DNA of 64,000 nt from the NCBI GenBank assembly GCA_004352715.1, contig SCFE01000026.1:1212145-1276144 (forward strand). Direction: 5' to 3'. Source of the DNA: Hofstenia miamia. Its lineage: Eukaryota > Xenacoelomorpha > Acoela. A model generated the notes under the pieces. It was not told the DNA's origin. It did no database searches and was given only the letters and a program-made list of their open reading frames with translations. Shown piece by piece: positions 21,974 through 32,963 of this stretch (within the stretch, counting starts at the first letter, position 1; each line of letters opens with the position of its first letter). Position numbers and translations under genes: made by a program.

Positions 21974-22281
21974 TATGTTTCTTTCCCCTAATGTGTTTTC
22001 TTTCTTCTTAGGTAAATTCACTTTTTTCTTCTGGTACTAGTGATTTTCGTTTTGTTCACGTTGCATTAATATGAACCTTGACTGTAGTTTCAAGTAGCTA
22101 TTCGACTAGTTTTAGCACCGTTCAGACTATCAACTTTTATCAACTGATAAAAAAGCAGATAGAGTGTTCACGCTATCGATTTTTATCACCGATTTCTTGA
22201 CAGATGATAAAAATCGATAGTGGGAACACACCTTTAAGCTAAAACAAATGTTGGGAGTGGGCTTTATTCTAACTTATCAGA

Positions 22282-24096
22282 CAAGGGCGGATACAGAGGG
22301 GGGGGGGGGGGGGGNGGGCCCCCTCTAAAATAAGAAAAATTCATTAAAATAGTACAATAAAAATTACAAAGAAAATTCCTTAATATCGCCAAATGGAGGG
22401 AATAGAAACATTTTTTAAGTTTTTTTCAAAGATCTGGAACATGTAAAATGTGTTTCATTGAATTTTACACTATAATGGGTCCTATGGATCCTAAAATTTC
22501 ATCAATAAAAATAAGAATATTTAGTTTTCAGGAATTGTTTTAAATTTTAAAAGTATTTCTATTCACATATGATTTCTGTGGGGCATTTTAATTTAAGCAT
22601 AAAATTTTAAATTATTTTGCATTTAAAAATATACTAGTGAAATTTTGATTAGCATGGCTAAGGCTACCTCATGGGACATGAACTTATAGTGATTAATTTA
22701 TAGACAAAAGAACAATGTACTATATTAACATGATCAATAATTACATAAAATTTCTATTTCTCAACATTGTTCTTACCCCCATTTGATAATCAATAGGGTT
22801 GGTTAAATTTTTTGTACTCGAATTTAACACCATGCACCTACTCCAAAGATCGCAAAACAAATTTTTTTTTATTTTTAGAATTTATAGATTTTAGCAAGAG
22901 CTTTACATTTTGGATGATTTTCTTTAATTTTATCAACATATTTACCAATATTTATTGAAATTGAGACTAAGCACACATTCATACCATGAGGTGAAAATTT
23001 TGCAATTTACTTTATCTCGCCTCATTTACACCACTGGTATTCAGTGCATCTGGTGGAGCATCACCACTCATTGGAAAGTTTCTAAAACAGCGTTGTGGTT
23101 TAATCGCTGACGAAAGCCTACCGACTATTCCATAACCAACAATTGGATAAGATGCAAACTTAGCTTCTCCTTGTTACAAAACATGATCCTCTGCATTCAT
23201 GGAACTTGACCACACCATGCAAATTCACGGCTTGAAGTTTATCAGCACTTAGATGGAGCCAGCCACTACCTAGAGTGACACTGACAGTTCTTATTTGAAA
23301 TTAATTTATTTTCTGTTCCAAGATACATAACCCTGACCGAGTATTTATTTGATCAGAATGTTCTTGCTAGAATATTTAACTGGGAATGAAACAAGAAGAA
23401 TAATTGTCGTCCTTTCTGAATTTTAAAAAGAAAATTTTTTGTTGAAACATATTTGCGCTAGGCACTGGAATGGATTGATCATGACATTGAATTATGATAT
23501 GACAGAAGATACAAACTCCTATATACAAAGTGTTGCACGTGTTGGTTGTTTGTGAACTAAATGATTAGCAATCACATTCGTTTCTAGTCCTGAAGATATT
23601 GTGATTTTAAATCAAGTTCAAAATCGTCTTGATGTTAACATTGTAGAATTAATTGAGGAATTGAACGTTGCCAAATATAATCATGTGGAAAACAAAACCT
23701 CTCAATGATGAGAATTAACATACACATTTTTTGAATCCCATTTGTATTTACGTGTTCTTTATTTGACTTTATGTTTTTATTTTGTTTAAATAACATTTTA
23801 TTAATTGTTAATAATTATTCCTTTGTCTATTTTGTAGAACATAATGCAAAAATCCCCTAAAAGACACAACGTGCTATTACTAAAATTTAAATTGCAATTT
23901 GAAAAAAAATGAAAAATTGCAAAAATTATGCTTCCATTTTTGGAGTCAGTAGATGATGATGAAATCTGTGCATATTGCTGAATTTTCAAAAATTGAAAAG
24001 TCAATAGTCTTATGCACTCTCTAGTACCCAATTTTGCACTTAGCATTTTATTTTACATTGGGCCCCCTCTAAAAAATTTATCTGTATTCGCCACTG
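22282..24096. mobile_element. hAT-type non-autonomous element, 1.8 kb
   Basis: The ends CAAGGGCGGATACAGA and (inverted) CAGTGGCGAATACAGA match, and GGGGCCCCCTCTAAAA-type sequence follows at both. Flanking 8-mers TTATCAGA (22274-22281) and TTACCAGA (24097-24104) agree at 7 of 8, as expected for an aged hAT duplication. A G-run with a single N lies at 22300-22318. The interior has no readable hAT transposase; the open run near 23590-23708 (PEDIVILNQVQNRLDVNIVE) is unassigned. Confidence 0.78.
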
Positions 24097-24104
24097 TTAC
24101 CAGA

Positions 24105-25141
24105 CTATTTTAGCTGCTGAAGCAGTTATTACCAGTAAACCAGACAAGCTCACACTGTGTCGTGCACAACAAACAGCCCTATAGTTGGACGTGTTTATGA
24201 GCCTGCAAATGGAGCTCATTAATGCTATTCAAAAGCTGTGGAATATAAGCATTACTTACTAATGTTTATGGCTAACAAGAAACAGTTTCTTAGTCCGCCT
24301 TAATAATGTCTTATGGCTATGGCTGCATACGGTTAGGTGGGTTGCAGAGATAGAATCGGATCGCATCTGATCTTCATTTTTATAAACTTCGGATCCAAAA
24401 ATTTTTGAAACTTGTGTATTTGTACATTTTATAAATTACGCACATCTTTACATTTAATCCTAATTATTAATTAACATGAATTATTAATTCATGATAGCCA
24501 TCACATAATGATAAAATAGTAAAGCAACCAAAAACATTTGTTTGTACAAACTTGCAAATGGAAGAGCAGAATTCTGAAAAGGATTCTTTCTAATATGCAT
24601 GTCAAAGAAAAAGCACAGAACACAGAGAATCAAGTGAACTACCAGTTTTTGCAAACACTGTTTGATTATTGTTAGAATACTTATTTAAATTCGGATTGAA
24701 AACTAAAATTTTTTTCAAAAATTTGGATGGGATCGGATCCTGATCTCAAAATGTTGGATACGATTCAATCTCTGGTGGGTCATCTTTTTCTTCTTCCATG
24801 CCAAATACAGAGGTTCGAAAATAATAGCAAATGAGTCTTGGTCTTGGTTGAAATTGAAAAGTTGGTCTGATCATGTAATGGTCCTATCTGATGTTTTATC
24901 ATTTTGTGGTGTTGTTAAATATACTTAGGTATCAATTTCAAATATTTTACTTGATATCTGATTTTAAGGAATATTTATTTGAATCATATTTTACTTTAAT
25001 GTAGAGTGTTTAAAAATTACACATTTAATCATGTTGTGGATGGCATCAAGTTCAAGCAATGACTGCAGTGATTTCTATTGTAAATTTTGAAACTTTCGGT
25101 TTAAAATTGACTTATTTTTATTTAAATACAATGACGAAACC
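24105..25141. other. non-coding stretch before the GIY-YIG piece
   Basis: No gene was recognised. Two GGATC/GATCGGATC-type runs near 24350-24370 and 24728-24745 are similar and inverted, which may mark another short element (about 24345-24770). Confidence 0.35.
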
Positions 25142-25395
25142 AAAGTGATGATTGCGATAAATCATATATCGGTGAAACTAAGCGACATCTGGGAATAAGA
25201 TCTAATGAGCATTTAAGAGGTCATCTGAATTCAGAAATTTTTACCCATCACCATCAAACTAAGGAAGATCAATTTAAAATTTTACTAAGAACTAAACATC
25301 CGAAAATAGCAGAGGCAATGTATATATAAAAGAAACAACAAAGGGTAAATTATTAAATCCACAACAAAGCATGATGACCTTAAATTTATTCTAAG
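25142..25395 (+). pseudogene. Penelope-like element, GIY-YIG endonuclease part
   Basis: The forward frame reads DDCDKSYIGETKRHLGIRSN, then EHLRGHLNSEIFTHHHQTKE, then LLRTKHPKIAEAMYI. The CxKxYIGETKR...R..EH pattern is the C-terminal GIY-YIG nuclease of Penelope-like elements. An indel near 25325 shifts the last codons (KETTKGKLLNPQQ). The sequence upstream of DCDK is not Penelope-like; RT sequence stops at 19525, and three other elements lie between. A second copy of the same family, on the minus strand, is at 44655-44945. Confidence 0.87.
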
Positions 25396-25557
25396 TGTAT
25401 GTAATAAGATCATTTATATTTAGTGTAGTTTATAGTAAATGTAAATTTATTTACCGCATATTTTGTAAACTGACGATGATGGTAACACATCGAAATCGAT
25501 ATTTAAGACTGTGGTCACATTCAAATAGTATTAGAAAGCTCAGTTTGCTTACACATA

Positions 25558-25559
<2 letters not shown>

Positions 25560-25588
<29 letters not shown>
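25560..25588. repeat. (TA)n microsatellite
   Basis: Pure TA run downstream of the Penelope C-terminal piece. Confidence 0.9.
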
Positions 25589-25880
25589 CATAAATAAGAA
25601 TAATAATTTTTTCTTAGATTTTCATTAATAAAAGTTGAATTTTTTTGTTATAAATTTTTCAATTAGAAGATTATTTTGCATGAATTTAGGTTGTTGTAAT
25701 CAACCTTTAAATATAAATATGCAACAGAATGTCATGTATTAAGACCCAAATTACTAAATATAGGACTAATTTTTATTTATCCTAGGAGAGAGGTAGAGAA
25801 AAATTTTTTTCCCAGTGTATTATTTGTATCACCTATAAACTAATGATACAAAAAAGTGTAAACTTTTTTGTGATTTCCAT

Positions 25881-26271
25881 GTAGTAACGCTGACGAGGAT
25901 ATATATATAAAATTGAGTTTAAGTCAGTTACAACTTGACATGAGTACACGCACTGAGCTAAAGTAAGGTACACATAATTAGTTCCAATTGAGCTGAGATG
26001 GTGCAGTGGATTCGGTCAATCGTTCATGAAGGAGAGGAACTGTGATGTGGAGATCGGCTTCGGGCCGTAGCCCACAGATGATTCAAAGAGGAAACGTCAC
26101 ACGGCTTCGTCACCTAAATAGTGATGATTAGTACTCAATTAACCTAGCTAGTTAAGTAGAGAGGAAAAGCTTGGCGGTTCATTAACGTAGTAACTCCTCA
26201 CCCGCAATTTACTGAGTGGTAGTTATTAACAATAATACACACTGCAAATATGCCAGGTGGAGGATGTTACA
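25881..26271 (+). repeat. interspersed repeat, LTR-like or SINE-like, copy 1
   Basis: This 391 bp unit starts TGTAGTAACG and ends TGTTACA. It has a TATATATAAAA motif at 25900-25911 followed by GAGTTTAAGTC and GCACTGAGCTAA. A shorter minus-strand relative at 40401-40701 shares these blocks plus GGCTTCGTCA, ACCCGCAAT and GGWGGAGGATG. Ends, size and TATA box suggest a solo LTR. A segment present only here (about 25985-26095) contains GGTGCAGTGGATTCGG, which resembles an RNA polymerase III A box, so a SINE is the alternative. Confidence 0.5.
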
Positions 26272-26394
26272 TTAAACCAATTAAAACCCAATTACGTCAA
26301 AGAATAAAATTTTGTATTCAAAAATAACGTTTATAATCTTCTTAAATCTCGTTATTTTTTATTATAATTTTGGTCAATTAAACCAATATATATG

Positions 26395-26409
26395 TATATA
26401 AGGGCCACC

Positions 26410-26443
<34 letters not shown>

Positions 26444-26461
26444 NAAGGTGGCCCTTATATA
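26395..26461. repeat. perfect 17-bp inverted repeat around (TA)n and one N
   Basis: TATATAAGGGCCACCTT at 26395-26411 is exactly inverted at 26445-26461, with a TA run and a single N at 26444 in between. It is either a hairpin-forming element end or an assembly join of the two strands of one locus. Confidence 0.85.
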
Positions 26462-29400
26462 AGATGAAAATTTAAAACTTTGATCTTTGTATATCTGACA
26501 CTTTCAAAAAGTTATGTTTCATTAGAAACTCTTTTACCCAAAATTCCAATAATCAGTTGTTTTTTAGCGGTGGCGAATTGCAGTCAAATTTGGCCTAATA
26601 AGGCCAATAACGTATCAATATAATAGTCACCAAAACAGAATAGTTGTTTTTTTATTTTTCATTATTGAATAATACAATTATTCATTTGCTGTATCAAACT
26701 CACAATTCGTTAACAGCTGCTAATGAGACTATAGCTGTTTTCAGTTTCATTCCAGTTTTCTGGATAGGTCTTAAGAAAGCTATCAAATGCACTCAGCTCT
26801 TAGAAAACCTTCTACTACTTCTGGTTACGAAAACAACAGACTCCTTGCCTCAGTGTTGTTCCTATCCTGAGCTCATTTCAGTGCTTCATGTCTTTCAATA
26901 TCCTTTGAAATTTGCAGAATTTTGATCGTTGCGCTGCCAAATTTCAGTCAGAATACAGCAACCTCAGAAAAATCAATTCCTCTTAAAGATAAAACAAATT
27001 GCCTAAATTCTTACACCATCTAGCTACTTTGATTGGACATTGAGTATAAGAATATAGCAGCTGGAGTAGTTTCAAGTCGTGTCTAGCTGCATATGGAGCA
27101 AGTAATGCCAAGAATTAAAGCTTAATATCAACCTTTGCTAAAACCGTTATAAATATCTAGTAATCCGTTCACCTCCGCTATTTAAATGTTTTACTGAGAT
27201 CAAAATAACGAAATTTAGGATCTGTATTTGAATTTCAACATCCATCATGCTTCCTGCATGAGGTAGGACGAAGTTGTCTAAGTTTCTTGGCATGATATGA
27301 TTCACAGCCACAAAATCAACTTCTGATAATGATTTTGCTGCTTGACATGAGCAATATCACGGTGAAATTAAACTTTTTATAAGATAGTGTTTCCTTTGAT
27401 TACTGAACTTTAAGTCAATTACAAGAATAAATTCTTAGTCTTCCTGATGATGGCGTCCTGGCTCAGATTAGTCGAAATTCCAGCAGTTGACCAAAGGATT
27501 TCTATTTGCCTAATTACAGAAATTGGTACTAGTTGAAATTTTTCTTTTCAAGGCCTTGTGATGCGATATGTAGAAAAAAGGCTCTTGCCTATCAGGGGGG
27601 AGTTCTTGCCCCTTCAATGCGTTCTGATGCTGTAATTAGGAAGCAATTTGAGTGGACATTCATAATTTCGAATATTCTGTTCAGCTAAAGATTTGACAAA
27701 TATATAACTGCACCTACATAAAAAAACATTTAAGTATAAATTAGATCAATTGAATTAATGCAGTGTCCTTCATTTGAGAAAGCAGGACCATTTGAATATA
27801 TTTTCAGTGGGCCCTGGAAAAAGAATAAAAAATATTAAAAGTCCAGTTGAAAAAATTACGTCTAGCAACAGTTGGGATCTGCTATCTGCTAGAAAAGTGG
27901 CTTCACTTAATTTGTTCACAAGTTATTAATGAAAAGATCAAGATTTGCCCTGGGTTTATATCTCGAATGGTGCAAAGGAGCTTTTAAATACATCTAATTT
28001 TGGCAATTTATCCACTTGCAACTTACTATAAAATTCTGAAAATCACATTACTAAAGTGTGAAATTCATAGAATATCAAACGGCTTTATGTAAATGGATTT
28101 AATTCATTATGAAGAATCGTAAGCACTAATGAATAGCATTTCTGAAATCTTAAGTGACATTTTATGTCAAAATCTAAGATTTTTGAAATTCAAAATTTGT
28201 CATTAAGTTATCAATACAGGGGAATTTATTAATCAATAAGGGGTGCTTCAGTTTCAATAGGTTAAAAGATTTCCCTACAAGTCAAGATTTCATCAGATAA
28301 AGTGCATGTTACAAGTGGATAAAAACATTTAAATTTACTTCATGTAATTTATGATGTTTACTATCATTATAATTTTTACATGGAAAATTTCATGTGTCTA
28401 TTTCAAACACGTTTTACACTAAAACCTATTCATCTATATTAACCATCTACAGCAAACAAAATATTTGACATGAGTTGCTTCTCTCATGAACTTTATTCCA
28501 CACCTTAGGTGTAGGACGAATTTAAATTTTTTTTAATAAACTCGGACTTTCATTGAAAAATAGTTAATAATTTCATGTACTCAAGACACGGGAAAAATTT
28601 TTAAAAAAATGTTCATCGCAAGGGGGCATATAGATTCATCCATCTCCAAAGACTTCCAAATTGAATAAATTATTTCAAAATCTGAAGAAACTGACTGCTT
28701 CCTTATTGAGACATTTATTTTGGCTAAGATGCGTATTTGAAATGTCAATTACGTCTGGTATGATGTGAAGCATGTTGTCAACATTCAAATATTAAAAATA
28801 TTCGGATATTCTCACAAACAACTTAATTTGTATTCTCGAGAGCTGTATGTGAAGAAAACTGTTCTTATAATCCTAAAAAATTCAAAATCAAAATGCAAAT
28901 TTTGAGAGGCACTGTGTGGATGGTGCTGAGCATTGAAAAATCATTCATAGTAAGGAAGAAACTTTTTCCATGCCTCAGAAACATTTGATTCATTTCAATA
29001 AAACTAAAGGCATGCAATTTTTTGATTAACTCATTACAATAAATTGGTTTTTGAGCAGTTTTCTATAGCACAATTGGCGATGTACATTTTTTCGTACAAA
29101 TATATATATATTGTAGTATCACTGGTGCAATATGCAATTTCTGGTATCGCCTTTGATCATTTTTAAATAAGTTTAATTATGGGTATTTGCCATCGGTGCT
29201 TTACTTAATTTGTGCCCAATGATTTGAGACTTTAATTTTACTTTCGAAATTGTTATTTTGCTACAGTGCACACATCTAAATATTGTTTCAACGAATTCTA
29301 AATTAGCGCAGGAAATTGAATTTGAACGGTAGATATGAATGCAAAATGTTTACTATAAATTGAAAATATTAATAGTGAAGGGGATCATTAATCTTAGTTT

Positions 29401-29650
29401 ATTCACTTTGATTAATAGAAAACCAGTCAGTGTTTTAATAGGCATCTTTATTTGCAGTACTGCAGTTTTGTGAGTTAATTGATCCTAGTCACTATTCGAT
29501 TACTAACAAAGGCTTTTACAATACAAAGTATCACAAAGGCTAGTGCCAGGATGGCTTCGGGGGAGTGAATCGCCTTGCAAGAATTGAATTGCTATGGACC
29601 TCACTCTGAATGAGAACTAGGGATACGGCTAATTATTGGAACTTCTATCG
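26462..29650. other. long non-coding stretch
   Basis: A 93-codon forward open frame at 26644-26925 shows no family motif on either strand. No terminal repeats, RNA genes or RT motifs were recognised across 3.2 kb. It may hold decayed transposon sequence or host introns. Confidence 0.35.
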
Positions 29651-29658
29651 TTACTCAT

Positions 29659-30184
29659 CAGGGATCGTTAGATGAAAAAAATTTTTGGCAATAGATTAAT
29701 CGTAATCACTGCTGCCAGGAGATTAAAAAATCGCGATTAATCGTCGATTAATCTACTTCTGATTAAAAATATTCAAAATAGAAAATATCAACTATTACTT
29801 TTTTTGAGATTATTTCCTGAAGTCATTTTACTCCACCTGTGCTTGTTAGGGTAAAGAAATATTTGGATCTCTAAGTTGAGGGGTAATAGACGATTTTGGT
29901 AATCAGAAAGAGCATAACCAGCTTTGCTGAACAGTCTCTCAACCTGATTAGAAGTCCGGCGTGTTAAGGTTTTCTTTTGTAAAACATATGACAAGAATAG
30001 TGGCCATAGATAAGATATCAAACCGAAAATGACAACACATAACTGAATGCATAAGCATCAACTTAATTAGAATAATCGAGATTAATCGAGCACGCTGTTT
30101 ACGATTAATCTAATCTACTTGACCAGCACGATCGATTAATCCATCCGATTAATCGCGTTGACGATTAATCATGTTGGATCCCTG
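29659..30184 (-). mobile_element. hAT deletion derivative with perfect duplication
   Basis: This 526 bp unit begins CAGGGATCG and ends GGATCCCTG, and is flanked by a perfect 8-bp duplication, TTACTCAT, at 29651-29658 and 30185-30192. Near both ends the palindrome GATTAATC recurs (about three on the left, five on the right), resembling subterminal transposase-binding repeats. The middle keeps a C-terminal hAT transposase remnant on the minus strand. Confidence 0.93.
29788..30021 (-). pseudogene. hAT transposase C-terminal (dimerisation) remnant
   Basis: The minus-strand frame reads TSNQVERLFSKAGYALSDYQ, then NRLLPLNLEIQIFLYPNKH. The (S)ERxFSxAG...RNRL.P.N.E...FL pattern is the hAT dimerisation domain. 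Only the C-terminal part survives within the small derivative. The catalytic core is absent, so it would need enzyme supplied in trans. Confidence 0.87.
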
Positions 30185-30192
30185 TTACTCAT

Positions 30193-30756
30193 ACATGTAC
30201 AAAGTGAAGAGTTATTTGAGGATAAAGAATGCAAAAAGACATGTAGAGTTTTGTGTTTGTGATTATTATCTACATGAGGTGAGGTACTAACAACTGCAGA
30301 GGTGAGGTAGAAATTAATATAAGCGAAATGAAATAACACTATCGAACTGTTTTATTTCAACTCTTCTGTACCCTTTAAATTTTAATGTTGATCATTGGCA
30401 TTCTTTTGTAAACGTTACGAAAAATATAGACAAGAGAGAGGAATTTTGTATGAGAAATTTAATTTGGCACATTTGCTTACACTGTGTATATTCACTTTTT
30501 ATCCTTGTTTAAGTAATATCATAGTTTACTTTGGACATCCAAAGAAGTTATAATTCAAATACTATGCTTCTGACGTGTTAGTTGAAGTTTAACAAATGTT
30601 GAAGCACGAGCACATATCATTTCTTTTTAATTTCATTCAGTGCATTTAACACCATGGCAGAGATGAATCTTAGTTTACGACAAGTAAACAGCTGAATTGT
30701 AAATTAACTATTGCTTTCATTTTTTTTTGTATTGTATTATACGTTCTCTCTTTCTT
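30193..30756. other. non-coding stretch
   Basis: No coding signal or repeat was recognised between the hAT derivative and the LINE scrap. Confidence 0.35.
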
Positions 30757-30930
30757 TTATATGGCGTTTCCAATTTAAGGTCGTCATAGAATTGAATACC
30801 AAGTAGTGCAGCTAATGAAACTTGATCAATTTCCATGTCATCAATAAAAATTACATTATATCTATTTTTGGTAAATGAGAAAACAAATATTTCGTTTTGA
30901 GCTTCGTTAACGTCAAAAACAGAATTCCCA
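30757..30930 (-). pseudogene. LINE reverse transcriptase thumb fragment
   Basis: The minus strand reads NEAQNEIFVFSFTKNRYNVI, then DDMEIDQVSLAALLGIQFYD, then DLKLETPYK. This matches the LINE segment 'N..KT..l.f....r....i...g..i..v....LLGv.ld..L.w..hi' that follows the RT palm. It is an isolated, decayed piece without flanking element ends. Confidence 0.65.
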
Positions 30931-31497
30931 CAAACACAGATTATATTAGTGATGTTACATTAGGAAATATTCACTCAAATAGAAAACTGAGTAAAGCCAG
31001 TTTTAATGGTTGTCCTTCATAAAAATATCTTTCTGGAAGCTGTACTCTCTGAAGTTTTTTTTAAAAAATGAATATGATCCAATAAATTGTTGAACATTAT
31101 GTTATTTTGTATACATTGCCAACAAATCTGGTCCCAAAGTTGACTCTAGAGTCAGATCGAATTAGGAGTTTTATCTGAATAAATTTGACCAACTTTTACC
31201 TTTTGTAGTTGTTAACCTTATAAAGGGTTAATGACGTATTGTCTAAAACATTGTATTTATAATTTCCGTACTAAAATATTGAAATATATTAAATTAAATA
31301 CGACAAACGCAAAAGATATTATGAAATTGTTGCATAAAGACCAACTTGCTGAGGAGGCTCCTTCAAGGAGAGTAAAACTTTTAAAACTATTATTTGCATT
31401 ACTTCAGTCACTTATATAAAAATATTGGCTGATAATATTTAAGTGAAAATAGATTTCAGAACCAGTATATTAACTTTTATTTCATCTTAGACTGTCG

Positions 31498-31993
31498 CAA
31501 TCCAATAAGCAATAAAACGTTTAGAAGACGTCTTATAACACGTCTTAAAATGGTTAGAAGACGTCTAGAAGACGCTTAGAAATGGCATCTATGTCAGGTG
31601 TAGAAGACGTCTTTAAGACGTTTAGAAATGTTTTAGAAGACATTTAGAAGACGTCTACAAGACGTTTAGAAATGGCATCTATGTCAGGTGTAGAAGACGT
31701 CTTTAAGACGTTTAGAAATGGTTTAGAAGACGTTTAGAAGACGTCTAGAAGACGTTTAGAAATGGCATATATTCCAGGTGTAGAAGACGTCTTTAAGACG
31801 TTTAGAAATGGTTTAAAAGACGCTTAGAAAACGTCTAGAAGACGTTTAGCAAACGTTTTACAATTTCATGTGTAAACACCAAATGGTTTAGAAATGGTGT
31901 TTTATAAGACTGTTAGAAGATGTACTTTAAGACGTCTTACAACGTGTTAGGCCATTATAATACGGATATAAAACGATTTATTGTTTATTGGGA
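31498..31993. mobile_element. inverted-repeat element with internal AGACGTCT tandem repeats
   Basis: The left end (CAATAAGCAATAAAACGTTT) matches the inverted right end (CAATAAACAATAAATCGTTT). Inside, about 97-bp units repeat roughly three times, each with several GAAGACGTC or AAGACGTTTAGAAATGG blocks; the core AGACGTCT is palindromic. A related copy is at 55811-56250, and the CCCARTAAACA terminus also occurs at 527-836. No coding capacity was seen. Confidence 0.8.
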
Positions 31994-32553
31994 AGGTGCA
32001 GTAACATTTGATTATTATATGCAGGTACTTGATATAAACTAGACAATTGAAAACTGTGTTTGTCTTGCGATTTTTTTTAATTTCCACTTCGGCTTAGCCT
32101 GGTATTGGACCTAGTTCAAAATAAAAGTTGGACTTGCATTTAATTTTTAAATATTGGCTTCATAGACTACACTTAATTTTAACCTGGCCCTTGAGGCAAA
32201 AAATATTGAAAATTTGCAAACTTGATTATCAATGTTGAAACAACGTTATAAATGGGCGGAAAAGCTAATTTAAATATATTTTTCAAATTATTACAAATTT
32301 GAAAATGTTGTTTTTCAATAAATCATTCCTCCGAAAATATCTGGCTTCTCATTTTTAAGTATTTACATATTCGGAATGCCTCATGTTTATAGTCTGCCAT
32401 TTTGCCATATACATTCATGCATAACAATTTCCTGCAGTTATTGTTTATCGATTGTAATAGAGAATTGAGAATTCATTTCGTAAAGACGAGTCAAAATTCA
32501 TTGGATTTTTATATTTCATTGTCGTAGCGTAGAACGGCACTCCCTGCGTATTA
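31994..32553. other. upstream region of the GPCR gene
   Basis: AT-rich non-coding sequence with no recognised repeat or gene between the tandem-repeat element and the GPCR promoter. Confidence 0.4.
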
Positions 32554-32554
32554 A

Positions 32555-32585
32555 CCAATAAGAAGTTTTTCCCCTATATATAAAG
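32555..32585 (+). promoter_or_regulatory. CCAAT and TATA boxes of the GPCR gene
   Basis: CCAAT at 32555-32559 and TATATATAAAG at 32575-32585 lie just upstream of the ATG at 32617. With a TATA box about 30 bp from the start site, transcription would begin near 32605-32612, giving a very short 5' leader. A second TATATAAAG overlaps at 32586-32594, so the exact start may be even closer. (TA)n is common in this genome, so the TATA call is partly contextual. Confidence 0.5.
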
Positions 32586-32616
32586 TATATAAAGTGTAAG
32601 AATAATTTCAATTCAA

Positions 32617-32848
32617 ATGTCGGAGAACAGCTCATACACTGATGTAGAAATTCAAACCAATTATTTTTTAGCATTTTTTACAGGAATTTTGGGGGTATTC
32701 GGAATCTTTTTTAATACCCTGACAATACTCACATGTAGAAGCATTTCAAGCAAATCCTCTTTTGTGTTGCTTCTAATGTGCTTAGCATTTTGGGATGGAA
32801 CTATTTGCGGATACGTGGCTCTTCGGTATGGCTTATTAGTGCCATTTG
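32617..32848 (+). CDS. class A GPCR, exon 1 (TM1-TM2)
   Basis: The ATG at 32617 opens a short extracellular N-terminus with an NSS glycosylation site (MSENSSYTD). TM1 follows (FLAFFTGILGVFGIFFN.., with the conserved Asn in FFNTLTIL) and TM2 (FVLLLMCLAFWDGTICGYV, with the conserved LAxxD Asp). The frame continues a little past the probable donor G|GTAGGG at 32849. Using that donor, the exon ends in phase 1 and joins codon-perfectly to the exon at 38343 (F-G-I-Q-L-E-N). GPCRs of this type sense peptides, amines or other ligands at the plasma membrane; the ligand cannot be inferred. Confidence 0.85.
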
Positions 32849-32879
32849 GTAGGGAATATACTTTAACTTTTCATCTATG

Positions 32880-32963
32880 AATATATATATATATATACTA
32901 TATACATATATATATATATATTATATATATTATATATATAATATATACATATATTATATATAT
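32880..32963. repeat. (TA)n-rich tract just inside the GPCR intron
   Basis: TA repeats interrupted by TATACATA and ATTATATA begin about 30 bp after the splice donor. Confidence 0.9.

Larger units (their letters stand above)
20360..22232 (+). mobile_element. Tc1/mariner-like element with long inverted repeats
   Basis: GGTGTGTTCCCACTATCGAC at the left is matched by an inverted copy at the right (GGTGTGTTCCCACTATCGAT). Related TATCGATTTTTATCA motifs are repeated several times inside the first and last 130 bp. TTAA lies at 20356-20359 and, one base away, at 22234-22237. The interior, partly lost in the 645-N gap, encodes a Tc1-like transposase. The long TIR with internal repeats resembles the IR/DR layout of some Tc1 elements. 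Confidence 0.75.

Noticed and set aside
25985-26095. tRNA gene
   Set aside because: Only an A-box-like motif; no credible B box or cloverleaf could be drawn.
26644-26925. 93-codon forward open frame
   Set aside because: Hydrophobic but without recognisable membrane-protein family signals; neither strand gives a family match.
31498-31993. Tandem repeats considered as a CRISPR-like array
   Set aside because: Units are contiguous and lack unique spacers, the organism is an animal, and inverted ends show a transposable element.
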